Assembly: GCF_018327685.1 (NCBI RefSeq)
Contig: NZ_BNEL01000001.1
Span: 5,705,501 to 5,769,500 of the forward strand
DNA from: Streptomyces sp. TS71-3
Lineage (GTDB): Bacteria; Actinomycetota; Actinomycetes; Streptomycetales; Streptomycetaceae
DNA: 64,000 bases
Direction: 5' to 3'
The notes under the pieces are model-generated. The model saw only the letters and a list, made by a program, of their open reading frames with translations. It did no database searches and was not told where the DNA came from. The position numbers and the translations under genes were made by a program. Below are positions 1-8,255 of the stretch, piece after piece. Each line of letters starts with the position of its first letter. Position 1 is the stretch's first letter.

Positions 1-2
1 AC

Positions 3-305
3 GGCCTGCCGCTGCAGAAGGTCGCGGAGCTCACCTCATGGTCCCCGGCACAGCGCTTCGGGCTGTCCACGAAGGGGCAGATCGCCGAGGGCTACGACGC
101 CGACCTGGCACTCGTCGACCCGTCGGCGTCCTGGACCGTGGACGCCGCCGACTCGGAGTCCGCACAGGAGTACACGCCGCTGCAGGGCCTGGAGGTGGGC
201 GCACGCGTGGAGTCCACGTTCCTGCGCGGCACGCAGGTCTACGGCGACCGCAAGGTCATGGGCGCCCCCCGGGGCCGCTACCTGTCGCGGCCCACCAAGC
301 GGTGA
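3..305 (+). CDS. Cyclic amidohydrolase (allantoinase/dihydroorotase-like), 3' end only
   Basis: The gene enters from the left edge and only its last 100 codons are present, so the metal-binding and catalytic part lies outside the window. What is visible is the C-terminal composite domain of the amidohydrolase superfamily: a GQIAEGYDADLALVDP stretch, then TPLQG, then a FLRGTQVYGD strand and a tail ending SRPTKR. Allantoinases, dihydroorotases and hydantoinases share this K-G-x-I-A-x-G-x-D-A-D-L pattern. The EYTPLQG segment fits allantoinase or dihydroorotase better than cytosine deaminase, but substrate cannot be fixed from this fragment. Stop TGA is at 303-305. Confidence 0.75.
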   Translation, partial: GLPLQKVAELTSWSPAQRFGLSTKGQIAEGYDADLALVDPSASWTVDAADSESAQEYTPLQGLEVGARVESTFLRGTQVYGDRKVMGAPRGRYLSRPTKR

Positions 306-478
306 GGTCCCGCAGCCCGGCGGATCAGATCGAACGGGGGAGCGGCGCGCGGCGGCCGGGGACGGGGGGCCGGGTGGCCCACCGCCCCGGCGTCTTCGGC
401 GACCCGTCCGCCGGCGACGCGTCCTGCTGCGACCCGTCCTCCAGCGACCCGTCCTCCCGAGGATCCCGCCGGCCGGCC
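306..478. other. Intergenic spacer before the palindromic element
   Basis: No gene is supported here. The stretch contains a short run of imperfect GACCCGTCC repeats (about 408-453), and otherwise looks like degenerate GC-rich spacer between the amidohydrolase stop and the repeat element. Confidence 0.5.
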
Positions 479-714
479 CTAGGTCGTGTCCGGCGGATCT
501 TCGTGGGCCCGCGACTCCCCCACTGCCTGAAGGGCGTGGGTGGGGGTACCTCCCACGCCCGTTCAGGGCAGTGGGGGAGTGCCCCCAGTACCGCACCTCG
601 CCGCGTTGTCGGAGTCATCCGGGTACGCCCAGTACGAGGATGATCCTCCGCCTTGCGATGCACGGCACCAGACGCCGCAGGCTGATCCACGAAGATCCGC
701 CGGACACGACCTAG
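479..714. mobile_element. MITE-like palindromic element, copy 1 (perfect 28-bp terminal inverted repeats, CTAG ends)
   Basis: The two ends, 479-506 and 687-714, are perfect 28-bp inverted repeats beginning CTAGGTCGTGTCCGGCGG. Inside is a long hairpin (arms about 514-540 and 552-580, starting ACTCCCCCACTGCC) and then a second folded half (588-672) whose two ends, CGCACCTCGCCGCGTTG and CTTGCGATGCACGGCACC, recur in the element at 63712-63913. No transposase ORF fits. The right-hand CTAG supplies the TAG stop of the exporter gene at 711-2339. CTAG at both ends could be a target duplication. Calling it a miniature inverted-repeat transposable element is inference from structure. Confidence 0.7.
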
Positions 715-2339
715 CCGCGCTCGGCCGGACTCGCCGCAGACCGTACCGGCACGTCCCCCGCCTGTACGGCCGGTGAGCCGCGCTCGGCCGGGTCGCCCCC
801 GACCCGCGTGCCGCTCCCGACCCGGGCCGCCGCCCGGTCCTGTGGCCGTACCAGGACCAGCACGAGCAGTCCGCCGACGAGGGTCGCGACGGCCGACAGC
901 AGGAAGATGCGGTCGAGGCCGTCGGCGAAGGCCTGGCGCACCAGGTGCCGGAACGCGTCGCGGTGAGTGGCGGGTACCGCCGACAGCAGGCGCCGCGCCT
1001 GTCCCGCCGCCAGCGCGGAGGCGGCCCGGTCGGGATCCGGCACCGTGCCCGGCCCCGCGAGTGCGGCGGCGGCCCGGCTGGTGAAGACCGCGCCGAGCAC
1101 GGCTATCGCCAGGGTCATGCCCAGCTGGCGGAAGGTGTTGACCGCGCCGCCGGCCATCCCCGCCTGCCGCGGCGGCACGGTGGAGGTGGCCGCCGAGACC
1201 AGTACCGGAGTGGCGAGCCCCACGCCGATCCCGGAGACCACCAGGCCCCCGATGAGAGACGCCTGCCCCGAGCCCGCCGTCACTCCGGCCCACATCAAGA
1301 GCATGCCGGCCGCGACGAACAGCAGACCCGCGCCGATCGGCAGCCGCGGAGCGAACCGCTGCATGTGCCGCCCGGCCACGGCCGCCACGAGGAACGACGC
1401 CCCCGCCAACGGCGTCAGCGCCAGACCCGCCGCCACAGGGCTGAGGTCCAGGACGGACTGGAGCCACAGCGAGACCAGCACCAGGGAGCCGAAGGCCCCG
1501 CCCTGCAACAGCAGCGCACCGCCCATCAGGCCCGCGAAGGACGGGCGGCGCAGCAGCGCCGGATCCAGCATCGGGGTGCCCGCGCGCCGCGCCGTACGGT
1601 GCTCGATCACCCCGAACGCCGCGAGAGCCAGCACGGTGACGGCGAACGACGCCAGGATCTCGGCCGAGGTCCAGCCCGCCTCCGCGCCCCGGATGAGCCC
1701 GTAGGTGAGTGCGCCCGCGGCGGCGGTGAAGGCCGCCGCGCCGGGGAGGTCGACGCGGGCACGCGTGCCGGGGCCGGTCGGCGCCGGCCGGTCGGCGTGC
1801 ACCACGCGCAGCGTCAGGGCGATGGCGACCGCGGCGATCGGCAGGTTGACCCAGAAGATCGCCGGCCAGTTCAGGTGCTCGGTGAGCAGGCCGCCCATCA
1901 GGGGCCCCGCGGCGGCGGCCGCCCCGTTGGCCGCGCCCCACACGCCGAAGGCCGTCCCCCGGTCCCGGCCCTGGTAGGAGGCGAGCAGGAGGGCGGGCGC
2001 CGTGGCGAACATGGCGGCGCCGCCTACCCCCTGCACCACACGGGCGGCGATCAGGACCTCCGCGGTGGGGGCGAGGCCGCACAGGAGGGAGGCCGAGGCG
2101 AAGAGCGCCAGACCGTACACGTAGAACCGCCGGTGGCCGAACCGGTCCGCCAGGGACCCCGAGGCCAGGAGCAGGGCGGCGAGAGCCAGCGCGTATCCGT
2201 CGATCACCCATTGCAGCGAGGTGAAGGAGGCGTCGAGGTCGTCGGCGATGCTGGGGAGCGCCACGTTCACGATGGTCACGTCCACCAGCAGGATGAAGGC
2301 GCCAAGGCAGACCGCCAACAGGGGCCACCACTTGCGCAT
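711..2339 (-). CDS. MFS drug exporter, DHA2/EmrB-QacA type (14 TM)
   Basis: A 542-aa proton-coupled efflux permease of the major facilitator superfamily. The first helix (WWPLLAVCLGAFILLVDVTI, then NVALPSI) is the classic DHA2 start. SLQWVIDGYALALAALLL and the GSLADRFGHRR loop are the family A motifs, and GVGGAAMF is the motif-C-like turn of antiporters. The Met at 2339 was chosen over the upstream Met at 2378 because it directly precedes the first membrane segment and has GGAG about 8 nt upstream. It is divergent from an Lrp/AsnC regulator whose gene starts 100 bp away, so that regulator probably controls it. The substrate is unknown. The stop codon is formed by the CTAG end of the adjacent palindromic element. 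Confidence 0.9.
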   Translation of the reverse strand: MRKWWPLLAVCLGAFILLVDVTIVNVALPSIADDLDASFTSLQWVIDGYALALAALLLASGSLADRFGHRRFYVYGLALFASASLLCGLAPTAEVLIAARVVQGVGGAAMFATAPALLLASYQGRDRGTAFGVWGAANGAAAAAGPLMGGLLTEHLNWPAIFWVNLPIAAVAIALTLRVVHADRPAPTGPGTRARVDLPGAAAFTAAAGALTYGLIRGAEAGWTSAEILASFAVTVLALAAFGVIEHRTARRAGTPMLDPALLRRPSFAGLMGGALLLQGGAFGSLVLVSLWLQSVLDLSPVAAGLALTPLAGASFLVAAVAGRHMQRFAPRLPIGAGLLFVAAGMLLMWAGVTAGSGQASLIGGLVVSGIGVGLATPVLVSAATSTVPPRQAGMAGGAVNTFRQLGMTLAIAVLGAVFTSRAAAALAGPGTVPDPDRAASALAAGQARRLLSAVPATHRDAFRHLVRQAFADGLDRIFLLSAVATLVGGLLVLVLVRPQDRAAARVGSGTRVGGDPAERGSPAVQAGDVPVRSAASPAERG

Positions 2340-2442
2340 GTCGGTTCTCCGTTCACGATAGGGCGTGCTGTTCGGCACCGAGTCTCGGGCACCTCAAGCG
2401 ATCCAATAAGCTGGAAGCCTCCTCTTGCGCGGATCCGACATC

Positions 2443-3471
2443 ATGGATGCCGTGAAGACGTATCTCGACACCCCACGCCATGCTGCTCGGCCGCTTTCGG
2501 ACGAGGACATGGCGCTCGCGCAGGCCCTCCAGATCAACGGACGGGCCTCGTTCCGGGAGATCGCCGACGCCCTCGGGATCTCCGACCAGACCGCCGCGCG
2601 CCGCTGGGCGCGGCTGCGGTCCGCCGGGAAGCTCCGGGTCCTCGGACTCACCGACCCGCGGCGGCTCGGGGACTCCGGCTGGCTCATGCGCGTGCGGTGC
2701 ACGCCCGACGCAGCCGCCTCCATCGGGGAGGCGATGGCCCGGCGGACGGACACCAGCTGGGTCCACCTCTGCTCCGGCGGCACCGAGATCAACTGCGCGG
2801 TGCGCACCCGCGGCCCCGTGCTGGAGGACTCACCGCTGCTCCAGAAGCTGCCGCGCACGCCCCAGGTGGTGGACGTGGCGGCGCACTGCTCGTTGCACAT
2901 CTTCTTCGGGCAGGACCTCAGCTCCATCAACAAGCGAGGGCCGCTGACGGCGGCGCAGATCGAGGCGCTCACCCCGCGGGTGGTACCCGAGCCGGCCACG
3001 GGCGCCGCAGCCCCGGTCGCGCTGGACGACGGCGACCGGCACCTGCTCGATCTGCTGGCCCGGGACGGCAGGGCGGCTCCCGGTGAACTGGCCGCCGCGA
3101 CCGGCCTCTCCCCGTCGACCGTGCGCCGCCGCATCGCCGAGCTCAGGGCGGCCGGCGTCCTGTACTTCGACGTCGAGTACGGCCCCGACGTCCTCCGGCA
3201 GAACTTCCGAGCGGCCCTCTGGCTGGAGATCGACCCCTCCCGCCTCGCCGAGGCGGGAGAAGCGCTCGCCGCACACCCCGAGGTGGCCTTCGCCACCGCC
3301 GTGACCGGAACGACCAACCTCTACGCGAGCGTCGACATCCCCAGCGCGGAACTCTTCTACCGCTACCTCACCGAGTCGGTGGCCACCCTGCCGGGCCTGC
3401 GTCACACCGCGACGACCCCCGTCCAGACCACCTTGAAGGGCCCGGGGCCCTACCGGATGCTCCAGTCCTAG
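2443..3471 (+). CDS. Lrp/AsnC-family regulator with two HTH-effector units
   Basis: A 342-aa transcription factor, about twice the usual Lrp length of 150 aa. It has two AsnC-type helix-turn-helix units: about residues 22-60 (ASFREIADALGISDQTAARR) and about 193-235 (APGELAAATGLSPSTVRRR), each followed by a ligand-binding ferredoxin-like domain. Such tandem Lrp proteins are common in actinomycetes and usually sense amino acids or other small metabolites. The start could be ATG 2443 or TTG 2425, which has a GGAAG seven bases upstream; ATG is annotated. It is divergent from the DHA2 exporter, its likely target. Confidence 0.88.
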   Translation: MDAVKTYLDTPRHAARPLSDEDMALAQALQINGRASFREIADALGISDQTAARRWARLRSAGKLRVLGLTDPRRLGDSGWLMRVRCTPDAAASIGEAMARRTDTSWVHLCSGGTEINCAVRTRGPVLEDSPLLQKLPRTPQVVDVAAHCSLHIFFGQDLSSINKRGPLTAAQIEALTPRVVPEPATGAAAPVALDDGDRHLLDLLARDGRAAPGELAAATGLSPSTVRRRIAELRAAGVLYFDVEYGPDVLRQNFRAALWLEIDPSRLAEAGEALAAHPEVAFATAVTGTTNLYASVDIPSAELFYRYLTESVATLPGLRHTATTPVQTTLKGPGPYRMLQS

Positions 3472-3480
3472 CCGCGCGGC

Positions 3481-4206
3481 CTACGGACGCCGTGCCACGA
3501 ACACGAACTCCTGGCCCGGCCGGTCGGGAGCCCCGCGGACGCCGTCAACGACATACCCCAGCGCGACCAGGTCGGCCTCGATCTCGTGGCGTTCGCGGAA
3601 CCGCAGCGTCGAATGCGAGGTCAGCACCTGCTCGTCGGCGGCGAAGACGTAGGTCGACCGGAACGTCACCAGAGGCGGGCTCACGTCCGTCACCTGGAAC
3701 CAGGTCTCCACGGCGCCCACGCCCGGGATCTCCGCCAGATGGTGGGCGTCCTCGTTGCCCCACTCCTCCCAGGCGCGCCGGCCCGGATCCCGGGTCTCGA
3801 ACACCAGCCGCCCGCCCGGCCGCAGCGACGCGTGCGCCCTGCGCAGGGTCTCCTGCCAGACTCCCGGGTCCACGATGGCCTGGGCGACGTTGCCCGTCAT
3901 GGTCGCCAGATCGACCTGGAGGGGCGGGAGCGCCGTCGCGTCGCCGTGGATCCAGCGGATCCGTTCAGCGCCCGGCTTGCCCCGGGCCACGTCCAGGGAC
4001 GCGCGGGCGGGGTCGACCCCGACGACATCGACCCCGCGGTCGGCCAGGAGGTGGGCGAGCACTCCCGTCCCGCAGCCGATGTCCAGCAGGCGACGTGTCC
4101 CGAACTCCTCGGCCATGCGGAGGTAGGCGTCGAGGTCACCGCGGTCGCGGTTCAGCGGGTCGTAGATCGCGGCGAGCCGTGGATGCCCGAAGCACTCGTC
4201 AACCAT
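3481..4206 (-). CDS. Class I SAM-dependent methyltransferase
   Basis: A 241-aa soluble enzyme with the Rossmann methyltransferase signature: motif I LLDIGCGTGVLAHLLA (about residues 40-55), an acidic ribose-binding residue in VVGVDPA, and LRPGGRLVFETRD after the core. The ATG at 4206 is followed directly by the family-typical VDECFGHPRLAAIYDPLN. The target molecule cannot be deduced; this generic family includes small-molecule and quinone methylases. It converges with the Lrp gene, with only 9 bp between the stops. The next gene upstream on the same strand is a type III polyketide synthase, 267 bp away, so co-transcription and methylation of a polyketide are possible but unproven. Confidence 0.85.
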   Translation of the reverse strand: MVDECFGHPRLAAIYDPLNRDRGDLDAYLRMAEEFGTRRLLDIGCGTGVLAHLLADRGVDVVGVDPARASLDVARGKPGAERIRWIHGDATALPPLQVDLATMTGNVAQAIVDPGVWQETLRRAHASLRPGGRLVFETRDPGRRAWEEWGNEDAHHLAEIPGVGAVETWFQVTDVSPPLVTFRSTYVFAADEQVLTSHSTLRFRERHEIEADLVALGYVVDGVRGAPDRPGQEFVFVARRP

Positions 4207-4473
4207 GCGGGCGACGGTAGGGGGCACCGCTCCGAGGCTCCAACAGGTTTTCGCTGCGGCTCCCGCGGGGGCCTGCGGCTCCTTCGCGCCGTCGCCCGGA
4301 GGCACCGGGGTTCGCACGGCTGCCCGGGACCTGCTGTGGGGCGACGTGGGCGCCCGCCCTGACAGGGGATGGGGGCGGGTGCGGAGTTGTGGCCCGCTGG
4401 GGGTGGTGGCGGGCCTTTCCGGGGTGCCGGGGTCCCTCAGGCGCCGTGCCGAGGTCTCCCGGGTGCGCTGGTC

Positions 4474-5526
4474 CTAGCCGGCCCAGGTTCCGTGCAGGGC
4501 GGAGACGCTGAACCCGGGCCCGTAGGCGACCATCAGCGCTTCCGCGCCTTCGGCGGGCGGGTCGCCGTGGGTGCGTTCGAGGACGCGGAGGACGGACACG
4601 CCGCCGAGGTTGCCCTCTTCATTGAGGGTGTCCAGGGAGTGGCGGGCGTCCGCCTCGGTGAGGTCGACCGCGGTGGCGGTGTCGAGGATGATCGGCTTGG
4701 ACCCGGGGTGGATGACCGGCACGTCGATCCGCTGGCCGTCGAGCCAGGTCACGATGGTGGGCATGGCGTCCTTGGCCGCGCGGGTGGCGGCCCGGGTGGA
4801 GTCGAAGTGCAGGCCGTGGTCGTCGATGCGGCCGGTGTAGCGGTGCAGGGAGTCGGGGAGGATGAACTCCAGGGTGTCCTCGGGGCCGTTGACCGTGAGC
4901 CCGGGCCCCAGCGGATCACCGCTGGTGATGACGGTGGCGGCGGCGGAGTCCCCGAACAGCGCCTTGTAGATCATGTGCTCGATCGCGGTGTCCTGGTGGT
5001 TGTAGACGGTGGACAGGACCTCGGCGACGAGCACGAGTATGCGTGAGCCGGGCCGCAGCATCGCCAGTTCACAGGCGCGGATGAGGGCGTGGACTCCGCC
5101 CGCGCACGCCAGGGTGGTGAGCGGCAGGCGGCGTGTCGTGGGCTTGAAGCCGAGGTTGTGTATGAGGTGGACGTCGAGGTTGGGGATGGCCCAGCCGGTC
5201 GCGTGGCTGGTGACGATGGCATCGATGTCGCAGGGGCGCAGGCCGTGTTGGCTCAGCGTGGTGAGGGTCGCGGCCTCGGCCATGGCGAGGGCGTCGGTGA
5301 ACGCGCGTGGTGCACGTCTGCTGATCGTGGCGTCGCCGGAGATGGTGGGCGAGTCCAGGGGTTGGGTGAAGTAACGGGTCTGCACCCCGCAGTTGGCGAT
5401 GACGCGCAGGATCGCGGCGAGCCGGGGATGGTCGGGGTGGCGGGCACGGATGTCGTCGACGATTTCGGCGGTGGTGATTTTGTGGGCCCCGAGAACGGTT
5501 GCGGGCCGGGCGATATGAACGGGCAT
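4474..5526 (-). CDS. Type III polyketide synthase (chalcone synthase-like), orphan
   Basis: A 350-aa thiolase-fold homodimeric enzyme that condenses a CoA starter with malonyl-CoA. The catalytic triad of the family is visible: Cys141 in TLACAGGVHAL, His273 in VIHPGSKP and Asn306 in EGNLGGVSVL. The C-terminal AYGPGFSVSAL loop replaces the usual GFGPG. The HPGSKP segment differs from the HPGG or HAGG of chalcone and tetrahydroxynaphthalene synthases, so the product is not predictable. ATG 5526 has a GGGGGA ribosome-binding site. No P450, oxidoreductase or second PKS is adjacent; the neighbours are an MmyB-like regulator upstream and a methyltransferase downstream, both on the same strand. Confidence 0.9.
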   Translation of the reverse strand: MPVHIARPATVLGAHKITTAEIVDDIRARHPDHPRLAAILRVIANCGVQTRYFTQPLDSPTISGDATISRRAPRAFTDALAMAEAATLTTLSQHGLRPCDIDAIVTSHATGWAIPNLDVHLIHNLGFKPTTRRLPLTTLACAGGVHALIRACELAMLRPGSRILVLVAEVLSTVYNHQDTAIEHMIYKALFGDSAAATVITSGDPLGPGLTVNGPEDTLEFILPDSLHRYTGRIDDHGLHFDSTRAATRAAKDAMPTIVTWLDGQRIDVPVIHPGSKPIILDTATAVDLTEADARHSLDTLNEEGNLGGVSVLRVLERTHGDPPAEGAEALMVAYGPGFSVSALHGTWAG

Positions 5527-5660
5527 TGGGTCCCCCAGAGGTGAGCTGCACCTGATTGGGTCAACGTACGGCAAAGTTGGCTTGTTCGTTTCCCTTGCCG
5601 TTCAGGGGAATGGTGTCGTTCCGCTCACCGAACCGGGGCAAAGGCAGACCTTTAGAATCT

Positions 5661-6476
5661 TCAGTCTGCCTGGAGCATCGGGGGCCTGCCAACGGTCCGG
5701 CGCGGACCTTGCCGAAAAACGAGAATCATGAAGCGCGAGCCGGGTGCCGCGAGCGGCTGGGCCACGCACATCGTCACCCAGCCCGGGCCCTCGGTCGAGT
5801 GCCGGATGGGCCGCTCGTCCCCGTCGGGGTGGATGGACGCCCCGCCCACCTCGTACAGGGGCCGGGCCGCCGGGTCGTCGAGGACCTCGTTCTCTATCTG
5901 CCGCAGCACCTTGTCGTCCGGGCGCTGGGCGAGTGCGGCCTGGAGCTGGGGCATGACCAGCGGCGCCCAGGCGGTCGCCCAGTCCGTGAGCTGCTCGCGT
6001 CCGTCGAGCAGCATCCAGCGCATCGTGTTGGCCGGCGCGCGCCCGGTGTCGAAGAGCTGGTGGAAGAGGGTGTTGCAGGTGAGGATGTTCCAGGAGGCGT
6101 CCGTGACGTAGGCCATGTGCCCGCAGCCGGCCACGGCGTCCTCCCAGGCGATGGGGACGGCGTGCCCGCTGGTGTCGTACAGGGGGCCGGGCGGGTCCTC
6201 GCCGCGTGCGTACCTGCACAGGCTGATCCACTCCTGCTCGTTGAAGACGAACAGGCTGGCGACATGCCGCAGGAGGTCGACGGGCGGGTTGGGGTACGCG
6301 CCGGACTCCAGGCGGTGGTACGTGCCGATGGAGCGGTCGATGAGCTGGTCGACCTGGTGCTGGGAGAGTCCGGGCGCGCGGCGTCCCTGGCCGGTCGGTC
6401 TGGTCAGGCCGTGGGTCTCCGGGGCTATGAGGGCGCGGCGGTCTTTGAGGAGTCGGTTCAGTGCTTGCTTGTTCAC
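5661..6476 (-). CDS. XRE-family regulator with MmyB-like ligand-binding domain
   Basis: A 271-aa regulator. The N-terminal XRE helix-turn-helix (about residues 8-80) carries the family markers RRAPGLSQHQVDQLIDRSIG then YHRLESG and NPPVDLLRHVA. The rest is the MmyB-type PAS-like domain that binds a ligand, with MAYVTDASWNILTCN and NTMRWMLLD. The GTG at 6476 was chosen because family members begin with an xNKQALNRLL segment just before the HTH; an upstream ATG at 6581 would add an unsupported AT-rich extension. It lies 134 bp upstream of the type III PKS on the same strand, so it is a good candidate for its regulator. Confidence 0.87.
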   Translation of the reverse strand: MNKQALNRLLKDRRALIAPETHGLTRPTGQGRRAPGLSQHQVDQLIDRSIGTYHRLESGAYPNPPVDLLRHVASLFVFNEQEWISLCRYARGEDPPGPLYDTSGHAVPIAWEDAVAGCGHMAYVTDASWNILTCNTLFHQLFDTGRAPANTMRWMLLDGREQLTDWATAWAPLVMPQLQAALAQRPDDKVLRQIENEVLDDPAARPLYEVGGASIHPDGDERPIRHSTEGPGWVTMCVAQPLAAPGSRFMILVFRQGPRRTVGRPPMLQAD

Positions 6477-6947
6477 CGGTGGGGTTACTCCGAGGCGTGT
6501 TGATTGCTGGTCAGTGTAATTAGTGCGGCGGTATTTACTCCTAAAGATCTCCCGTAGAAAACCGGTCAGCGTGTGATGCATGCTCGGTGCAGCGAGGCGC
6601 CCCTGGTGGGTTGCTGGTCGGCAATGCCCGCATTTCCGACCGCAGTAACCGCAGGGGCCCCGGAACCACGACCAGGGGGCACACGGATCGGGTGTCGTAT
6701 CCCGAAAGCGGGAATCGCACCACGACGCCTGAAATGCCGACAGTTCCCCGATCGTGTCCGGACTGCCAGGCTGCGGCCGGTGCCCAATCGCCCTACACCA
6801 GGGGCCCGGCACCGGCCGCCGGCATGACGCGGGCCTCGCGGGGGACGCGCCCCTGCCGATGCGTTCACCGAGGCAGTGCCGTGGACGGCCGCGCGTGTCG
6901 TGGGCGGCCGTGAGAGGGCCGCCGCCGTGAGGCCCCCGAAAGTACGG
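6477..6947. promoter_or_regulatory. AT-rich promoter region of the XRE/PKS unit
   Basis: About 470 bp without a convincing gene. Bases 6490-6560 are strikingly AT-rich for this genome (runs such as TGTAATTAGTG and GGTATTTACTCC), as expected for a promoter reading leftward into the XRE regulator. At 6903-6923 a perfect 7-bp stem (GGCGGCC/GGCCGCC) with a 7-nt loop could terminate the small-protein pair that ends at 6948. Confidence 0.45.
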
Positions 6948-7220
6948 TCAGTTCATCCAGACGAGCACGGGGACCCGTATCTGCTGCTGCTCGGGCACGA
7001 TCAGGTACTCGATGATGACCGGCTCGCCGGGGATCTCCAGGGAGTGCCGCAGCCCGGTGTCGTCCAGCGGGTCTCCCGGCGCCGGCCGCCCCAGGTCGCA
7101 GGCGCTGCCCGCCTCGATCGCCAGGGCCCGCAGGAAGTTCGCGGTGGCCTTCGCCAGGGCAGGCGGCATGGCGAGCACCGTCTGAGTGGGGATCTCCCCG
7201 GCAAAGACGCTCCAGCTCAC
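6948..7220 (-). CDS. Small protein, second gene of a coupled pair (possible toxin)
   Basis: A 90-aa protein I do not recognise as a named family. Its GTG start (7218-7220) overlaps the TGA stop of the upstream 93-aa gene as GTGA, which implies translational coupling and a shared function. The second half, HSLEIPGEPVIIEYLIVPE then QIRVPVLVWM, reads as alternating beta-strands and loosely recalls the C-terminal strands of RelE/ParE-like toxins. No catalytic residue can be assigned from that resemblance. A hairpin at 6903-6923 follows the stop. Confidence 0.6.
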   Translation of the reverse strand: MSWSVFAGEIPTQTVLAMPPALAKATANFLRALAIEAGSACDLGRPAPGDPLDDTGLRHSLEIPGEPVIIEYLIVPEQQQIRVPVLVWMN

Positions 7221-7498
7221 CGACGTCCCTCGACACGGGCGGCGAGGTCGTCCACGGAGACGAGGGCCCGCCCGGCCGACGCGTTGGCGCGGCTGGCCTC
7301 GGCGCCCGGCGCCGCGTCCAGCATCGCGGCCTTCCACCACCGGCGCATGACCCCCGGCACGGCGGTCTCGTCGGCGGCGAGGACCTCGCTGTAGAAGAGG
7401 GCCCGCTTGGCGCCGGTGAGCGCGTCGCCGATGGCGTTGATGGTGTGCGGGATCGCGGTGACCGGGTACTCGACCGGGAACTCGGGCTGGGCGGTCAC
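7217..7498 (-). CDS. Small protein, first gene of a coupled pair (possible antitoxin)
   Basis: A 93-aa soluble protein, start GTG 7498 with a GGAGAAGGGGA ribosome-binding site. It contains a helical middle (INAIGDALTGAKRALFYSEV, then RRWWKAAMLDAA) and a C-terminal helix VDDLAARVEGRR. Antitoxins of type II pairs often have this size, are encoded first and overlap the toxin by a few bases. No DNA-binding motif is clear, so the antitoxin reading is only a suggestion from size, order and overlap. Confidence 0.6.
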   Translation of the reverse strand: MTAQPEFPVEYPVTAIPHTINAIGDALTGAKRALFYSEVLAADETAVPGVMRRWWKAAMLDAAPGAEASRANASAGRALVSVDDLAARVEGRR

Positions 7499-7770
7499 GG
7501 TGGTCCCCTTCTCCGTCTGCTCGCTGGACGTCTACCCCGCGGCGCCATCCGCGAAGCCGGCGTCACCGAGCTCTGTGCTGAGCCCATCTTGCCAGGAGCG
7601 GGGGCCGGGGGAGGAGAGGTCGCGCGCGCCGGTTCGGGATCGAAGCGGGTTCCCTGCCAACGCGGTTGCCCGGCCCGGCCCCGGCGCGGTGCTGCGCGGG
7701 CCCGGCACGCCGAAGGCCCAAAGACGGGTGCCGGCACCGCCCCGGCAGGGCCGTGCGGAAGGATGGGGCC

Positions 7771-8208
7771 ATGGCCGATGTCTCTGAACTCATCTCCCAC
7801 CTCGGGCTCCAGCCGCACGTCGAGGGCGGCTGGTACCGCGAGACCTGGCGGACGTCCGCAGGCGCCCTGCCTCCCGGCTACGGGGCCGAACGGTCCTTCG
7901 CGACCGGGATCTACTTCCTGCTGCATCCGGGGGAGGTGTCCCGCTGGCACCGCGTCCGGTCGGACGAGATGTGGCTGTGGCACCGCGGCGGCCCGCTGCG
8001 GATGCGGCTGGGCGGGGACGGCGCCGCACCCGACGAGGCGGGCGCCGACGTCATCACGCTGGGGAACGGAGTCGAGCGCGGCGAGGTGCCGCAGCACGTC
8101 GTCCCCGGCGGGGTCTGGCAGAGCGCCGAACCCGCGGGCGCCGAACCGGTGCTCGTGACCTGCGTGGTCGCCCCCGGCTTCGACTTCGCGGACTTCGAGA
8201 TGCCCTGA
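7771..8208 (+). CDS. Cupin-fold protein, DUF985 (cupin_5)
   Basis: A 145-aa protein matching the DUF985 pattern: it opens ISHLGLQPHVEGGWYRETW, continues with TGIYFLLHPGEVSRWHRVRSD, and has EMWLWHRG and VVPGGVWQ later in the barrel. This is a single double-stranded beta-helix domain of RmlC type. The family is widespread but of unknown reaction; metal or sugar binding is only inferred from the fold. ATG 7771 has AAGGATGGGG just upstream. It stands alone, 103 bp before the CoA-transferase gene. Confidence 0.85.
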   Translation: MADVSELISHLGLQPHVEGGWYRETWRTSAGALPPGYGAERSFATGIYFLLHPGEVSRWHRVRSDEMWLWHRGGPLRMRLGGDGAAPDEAGADVITLGNGVERGEVPQHVVPGGVWQSAEPAGAEPVLVTCVVAPGFDFADFEMP

Positions 8209-8255
8209 CCGCCCTCGCCGGCCGGGTACCCGGGCTCTCGTCACGCATCCGACTT

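Noticed and set aside
479..714. Palindromic element as an insertion sequence
   Set aside because: Too short and has no transposase reading frame; at most a non-autonomous derivative.
945..3086. Long plus-strand open frame (713 codons) opposite the exporter and overlapping the Lrp gene
   Set aside because: Low-complexity Arg/Gly/Pro composition without any domain; it is a GC-rich antisense shadow of two well-supported genes.
6573..6827. Plus-strand 84-codon frame opposite the XRE leader
   Set aside because: No ribosome-binding site, no conserved feature, and it covers the AT-rich promoter region.
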